Assembly: GCA_027034975.1 (NCBI GenBank)
Contig: JALVWQ010000015.1
Coordinates: 1-54,292 of the forward strand
Direction: 5' to 3'
Length of the DNA stretch: 54,292 bases
Origin: Campylobacteraceae bacterium
GTDB lineage: Bacteria; Campylobacterota; Campylobacteria; Campylobacterales; Sulfurovaceae
In this document: positions 51,660 to 54,292 of the stretch, piece after piece
Numbering within the stretch: position 1 is the stretch's first letter
Layout: each line of letters begins with the position of its first letter
Notes under the pieces: generated by a model
The model's database searches: none
What the model was told of the DNA's origin: nothing
Seen by the model: only the letters and a program-made list of their open reading frames with translations
Made by a program: the position numbers and the translations under genes

Positions 51660-52712
51660 TCAGTACAGTACATTATTAGGTATTAAAATCCAAAGCCCAT
51701 TACTACCATCTGGCACATAGAGTAAATCATCAACTATCTTTACGCGTCCTAAATCCCAAAAGTTATTATTCGCTTTAGTTACTTGCACATTTTTCAAATC
51801 ATGAATATCATAAATAAATAAATTGCTACCATAAGATGTAACAAAAGTTTTATCATCACTAGAGAGTGCTATAAAGGTATCTGCTGTTGCTCTCTCTTTG
51901 CTGCCATAAACATACAAGCTCTTGATATTATCAATATCTGTAATATCTGCAATTTGTACTATACCATGGCTCGCTAGAAATAGTCTCTTCTCATCATGAG
52001 ATACTATTAATGATATTGAAGGGAAACCACTCTCTGAGTGTATCTTGTTAGGATGGGCAGGATTGTTTAGATCGTAAACATTAAAAACTCCACTCTCTGA
52101 GTTTGTACTACTCCCCTCAATGGTAAATAGCTCTTTTTTGCTTTTAGCTAGTGCTATCGAGCGAATATGATACTCTGAGTCACTAAACTCAAAAGCCACT
52201 TTTATATTAGACTTATTACTAATATCAAGCACTTTTACACCATCTAAATCTTGTACAACAGCTACACTCTCATCTGACGATACATAAAGTTGCCTAGCTC
52301 CCCTTGAAGCTATAGAGTCTTTGAGCGTTATATTATCTGTATCACTCACATCGTAAATAAGAAAATAGTCATAATCTACAGCATAAAGAAGTGACTTATC
52401 GCGACTCAAAGCTAAATCTAATAGATCAGAACCAGATTGGCTCAAACGATCTATGATTGTATTATTCTTATCTGTATTAATTACTTTTAGTTCCGAGTTA
52501 TCCCCTAGATATAATAACTTTTTTCGTGTATCGACCTCAATAGATCTTGCATACTCTGCTGGGATTTTATTAACAACACTTAATTGCTTAGAAACAAGCT
52601 TTGTATTACTACTCGATGAATATGAGCCACCATCCCCACTTTCACCGCCACATCCACTAAGGAGTGCAATCAATATTGAAGCCTTCAAGAGAGTTAACAA
52701 AGTTTTATGCAT
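51660..52712 (-). CDS. LVIVD-repeat beta-propeller lipoprotein
   Basis: 350 residues. Lipobox ALLSGC, then a Gly/Ser linker. The mature part has about seven repeats of the pattern VxDISNxxNIxxxxxxxSxxxRxIALxxS (for example LLYAVDYDYFLIYDVSDTDN, VVQDLDGVKVLDISNKSN, FLASHGIVQIADITDIDN), the LVIVD beta-propeller family. Such proteins are surface or periplasmic; function is unknown. It sits between two toxin-antitoxin pairs. Confidence 0.82.
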   Translation of the reverse strand: MHKTLLTLLKASILIALLSGCGGESGDGGSYSSSSNTKLVSKQLSVVNKIPAEYARSIEVDTRKKLLYLGDNSELKVINTDKNNTIIDRLSQSGSDLLDLALSRDKSLLYAVDYDYFLIYDVSDTDNITLKDSIASRGARQLYVSSDESVAVVQDLDGVKVLDISNKSNIKVAFEFSDSEYHIRSIALAKSKKELFTIEGSSTNSESGVFNVYDLNNPAHPNKIHSESGFPSISLIVSHDEKRLFLASHGIVQIADITDIDNIKSLYVYGSKERATADTFIALSSDDKTFVTSYGSNLFIYDIHDLKNVQVTKANNNFWDLGRVKIVDDLLYVPDGSNGLWILIPNNVLY

Positions 52713-52765
52713 ATCTTTTCACTTATGTTAAAATAATGTCTATAAAAATTATACATATTTACACT

Positions 52766-52803
52766 TAAAAATAATCATTAATCCCATTAAATGATTATTT
52801 TTA
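52766..52803. terminator. Strong bidirectional hairpin between vapC and the propeller gene
   Basis: A 14-pair perfect stem, TAAAAATAATCATT (52766-52779) with AATGATTATTTTTA (52790-52803), loop of ten bases. The arms end in runs of A and T, so it can act in either direction. It separates vapC transcription from the propeller lipoprotein gene, both on the minus strand. Nothing else is seen in the 191-base gap. Confidence 0.7.
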
Positions 52804-52903
52804 TCGCTACTGGTCTCCCAACAAGAATAATTAATAAAGAAAATAGGGTCTAAGTTGTAATAATTTGCTTACTGCATCAAAAACTAATAATACTTGAAGC
52901 AAT

Positions 52904-53317
52904 TTATCTTAATACATTCTCTAAAAAACCACTTTTGAGAGTTCGGTAGATGTCGAAATCGCTGTCTATGCTGGCAATTTGTTTAATATTCTCTTTGTGG
53001 GCTATATACATTAAAGTTGCATCGGCTAAATCCGTTGGTATATTGGTGTAGTTTTGCATCTGTGTTATTATATCTTCTAAATCATTTTGCTCTATATTAT
53101 AGAGTGTCACTCCACCCCTCTCTATCCATTTTAAAAAATCTATTTGTACATTTAAATTAAAATCTAGCATATGCGAGACTTCTGTAATTACTGCCCAAGA
53201 GGTAAGGAGTTTGCCTCTAAAGTGCTTTAAAAACTCTTTTGTTTTTATATGATACTTATCGCTTCTGTCAAAGAGTGCGATAAGTGGTCCGCTATCTATT
53301 AAGATTATATTTTTCAC
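52904..53317 (-). CDS. VapC-like PIN-domain toxin
   Basis: 137 residues. PIN acidic residues D8 (IILIDSGPL), E46 (ITEVSHML), D99 (DLADATLMYIA) and D118/D120 (ASIDSDFDIY) are all kept, so nuclease activity is likely. GTG start with AAAGAGAAG upstream, inside the antitoxin gene (26-bp overlap). It would cleave tRNA or other RNA when freed of its antitoxin. Confidence 0.87.
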   Translation of the reverse strand: MKNIILIDSGPLIALFDRSDKYHIKTKEFLKHFRGKLLTSWAVITEVSHMLDFNLNVQIDFLKWIERGGVTLYNIEQNDLEDIITQMQNYTNIPTDLADATLMYIAHKENIKQIASIDSDFDIYRTLKSGFLENVLR

Positions 53318-53549
53318 TTAACTTCTCTTTAAGTCTGCTTTTATAGGTAGTTGATAAATTTTGCTTATTACTGCTATATTTACCAAACAGCTCTTCGCCA
53401 AGCTGGTAAGGGGTCTCTTTTTGCTCCTCTTGCATTTTAAAAAGCAGATTAAGTGCCTCTTTAACTACATCTGTCTTGGTCTGATTACTCTTTTTTGCAT
53501 ATTTTTGCAGTTTTTTCTCTAATTCATCCGATAATCGCACAGCTAACAT
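53292..53549 (-). CDS. Ribbon-helix-helix antitoxin of vapC-like toxin
   Basis: 85 residues. The N-terminal MLAVRLSDELEKKLQKYAKKSNQTKTDVVKEAL is a CopG/Arc-type ribbon-helix-helix: one strand and two helices. The C-terminal tail (LGEELFGKYSSNKQNLSTTYKSRLKEKL) would cover the toxin. Upstream lie an AGGAGG site and AT-rich sequence with a repeated TTGTATAAC-like -10. Confidence 0.83.
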   Translation of the reverse strand: MLAVRLSDELEKKLQKYAKKSNQTKTDVVKEALNLLFKMQEEQKETPYQLGEELFGKYSSNKQNLSTTYKSRLKEKLSEKYNLNR

Positions 53550-53613
53550 ATCTACCTCCTCTATCTGTATTACATATTGTATAACAAAACACTTTAAGTT
53601 TAATTAAATTCGT

Positions 53614-53645
53614 AACACTCCGCTTCAGAAGATATGGTGTAAGTG
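53614..53645 (+). repeat. REP-like palindrome, copy 3
   Basis: Begins AACACTCC and ends AGATATGGTGTAAGTG. It agrees with copy 1 (read on the opposite strand) at 26 of 32 positions by eye, with most changes in the left arm, which weakens the stem. It lies in the 121-base gap between the antitoxin gene and a lipoprotein gene. Confidence 0.55.
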
Positions 53646-53670
53646 TATAAGTTTTAGTTAAAAGAGGGTA

Positions 53671-54093
53671 CTACTTCATTCCCTCGGTTATAACCTTTTC
53701 TAAACTTTTCGCTACACTCTCTAGCTCTTTTGTGAATTTGTTGAGTACTTTTTGTGTTTTGTTGATGTCGATTGTGATTTTATCTTTCTCTTTTGTGATG
53801 CCAAGGTCATCTTTTTTTATCTTTTTTGCCTCTTGTTCGATCTTTATTGCCTCTTTTTGGAGGCTCTTTGCAATTGTTTCTAAAAACTCTTTTGTCTTTT
53901 TAGGCTCAATGATAATCTTATCGCCATCAGTTGAGATGCCGATTTTATTTAAGGCATTTTTCTCTTGGTGATCTTGCTTTGTCTCTAATTTTGGGAGTTC
54001 TTGAGTTGTAACTTCTTGCTCTTTTTGCTCCTCTTTGCATCCATTTATAAAGAATATCAACAACAGAATAACTATACTTTGTAAAAATTTCAT
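53671..54093 (-). CDS. Small charged lipoprotein of unknown function
   Basis: 140 residues. Signal sequence with lipobox FFINGC; the mature part is highly charged and helical. Two internal repeats resemble each other: IGISTDGDKIIIEPKKTKEFLETIAKSLQ and LGITKEKDKITIDINKTQKVLNKFTKEL. This suggests a duplicated short strand-helix unit. AAAGGAG lies six bases before the ATG. No family recognised. Confidence 0.7.
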   Translation of the reverse strand: MKFLQSIVILLLIFFINGCKEEQKEQEVTTQELPKLETKQDHQEKNALNKIGISTDGDKIIIEPKKTKEFLETIAKSLQKEAIKIEQEAKKIKKDDLGITKEKDKITIDINKTQKVLNKFTKELESVAKSLEKVITEGMK

Positions 54094-54112
54094 GGTCTAC
54101 TCCTTTAGCCCT

Positions 54113-54118
54113 ATTATA
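54113..54118 (-). promoter_or_regulatory. Extended -10 promoter of the terminal lipoprotein gene
   Basis: Minus strand TTGTGCTATAATAGGG is an extended -10 some 20 bases before the ATG, leaving room for a short leader with AAAGGAG. Confidence 0.7.
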
Positions 54119-54130
54119 GCACAATTTCTA

Positions 54131-54292
54131 CTATTCTCGAATCTCCACGCCCTCTTTGAGAACTGGGATTGTTTTATATTTATCGTACTCCACGCTAGAG
54201 CCCTCTTGGATCTTTACAAATTTTCGTTTTGTATAATCTACTTCGTAGTTGCCGGGGTTTTTGGTAGAGAAATCGACACAGAGCTTTGCGGC
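54131..54292 (-). CDS. 3' end of an unidentified gene
   Basis: The last 53 codons of a frame entering from the right edge and ending at TAG (54131-54133). Residues include AAKLCVDFSTKNPGNYEVDY and VPVLKEG-like sequence (IPVLKEGVEIRE at the end). It looks coding and strand-rich, but too little is visible to name it. Confidence 0.6.
   Translation of the reverse strand, partial: AAKLCVDFSTKNPGNYEVDYTKRKFVKIQEGSSVEYDKYKTIPVLKEGVEIRE

Overview
The window reads as chromosome of a Campylobacterota (epsilonproteobacterial) bacterium. Supporting signs are an AT-rich, gene-dense sequence with overlapping genes; extended TGCTATAAT-type -10 boxes without clear -35 boxes; an epsilon-type porin; and several gene neighbourhoods I recall from Campylobacter and relatives: rpe/dnaQ, ispA-tkt, yajC-secD-secF/lnt, tpiA-pgk/nadD-rsfS, and aroC-rnc-rnhA-TPR gene/dnaG. 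I cannot name the genus.

Layout. 1-966: 3' end of a trimeric (YadA-type) autotransporter adhesin with a 21-bp heptad-repeat stalk. 979-2984 (-): dnaQ-like exonuclease, trpF, rpe. 3245-5927 (+): a Sel1-like exported protein, a small zinc-ribbon membrane protein that seems to start at ATC, and an AMMECR1/MEMO pair. 5947-9954 (-): tkt, ispA, aroK, a DUF2853 protein. 10137-13090 (-): queF and gyrB. 13146-15296 (-): a toxin-antitoxin pair whose operon runs on through a small hydrolase into tsaD. 15357-19849 (-): membrane protein, dxr, cdsA, mutS2. 19914-20657: two REP-like palindrome clusters around a small lipoprotein gene. 20663-28002 (-): murC, a hypothetical protein, dapC-like aminotransferase, dacB, secF, secD, yajC. 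28017-32782 (+): lnt, a long yidD, pyrC, a 28-codon coupled ORF, cysteine synthase, a class IV aminotransferase and an SspB-like protein. 32902-36550 (+): porin, rimO, tilS. 36498-39357 (-): orphan ABC permease, tpiA, pgk. 39515-40431 (+): nadD, rsfS. 40441-46569 (-): lipoprotein, AraC regulator, EamA exporter, DUF445, aroC, rnc, rnhA, LapB-like TPR/zinc protein. 46683-47135 (-) DUF937 protein faces dnaG (47205, +), followed by a PP-loop/NFACT-R protein and rpmI-rplT. 50665-53549 (-) is an accessory patch with two PIN-type toxin-antitoxin pairs around a beta-propeller lipoprotein. The right edge holds a small lipoprotein and the 3' end of an unidentified gene.

Most genes serve core metabolism: isoprenoid precursors (dxr, ispA), pentose phosphate and triose steps (tkt, rpe, tpiA, pgk), shikimate/chorismate/tryptophan (aroK, aroC, trpF), cell wall (murC, dapC-like, dacB), envelope export (secDF-yajC, lnt, yidD, cdsA, LapB-like), RNA and tRNA modification (tsaD, tilS, rimO, queF, rnc, rnhA, PP-loop gene) and DNA maintenance (gyrB, dnaG, mutS2). 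I saw no rRNA or tRNA genes, CRISPR array, prophage or insertion sequence. No single large new defence or biosynthetic system stands out. The less usual items are small: an apparent AUC start codon, a MEMO paralogue with altered active-site residues, a toxin-antitoxin promoter that may drive tsaD, a dispersed REP-like family, a palindromic ribosome-binding site shared by two divergent genes, and the absence of gapA from its usual place beside pgk and nadD.
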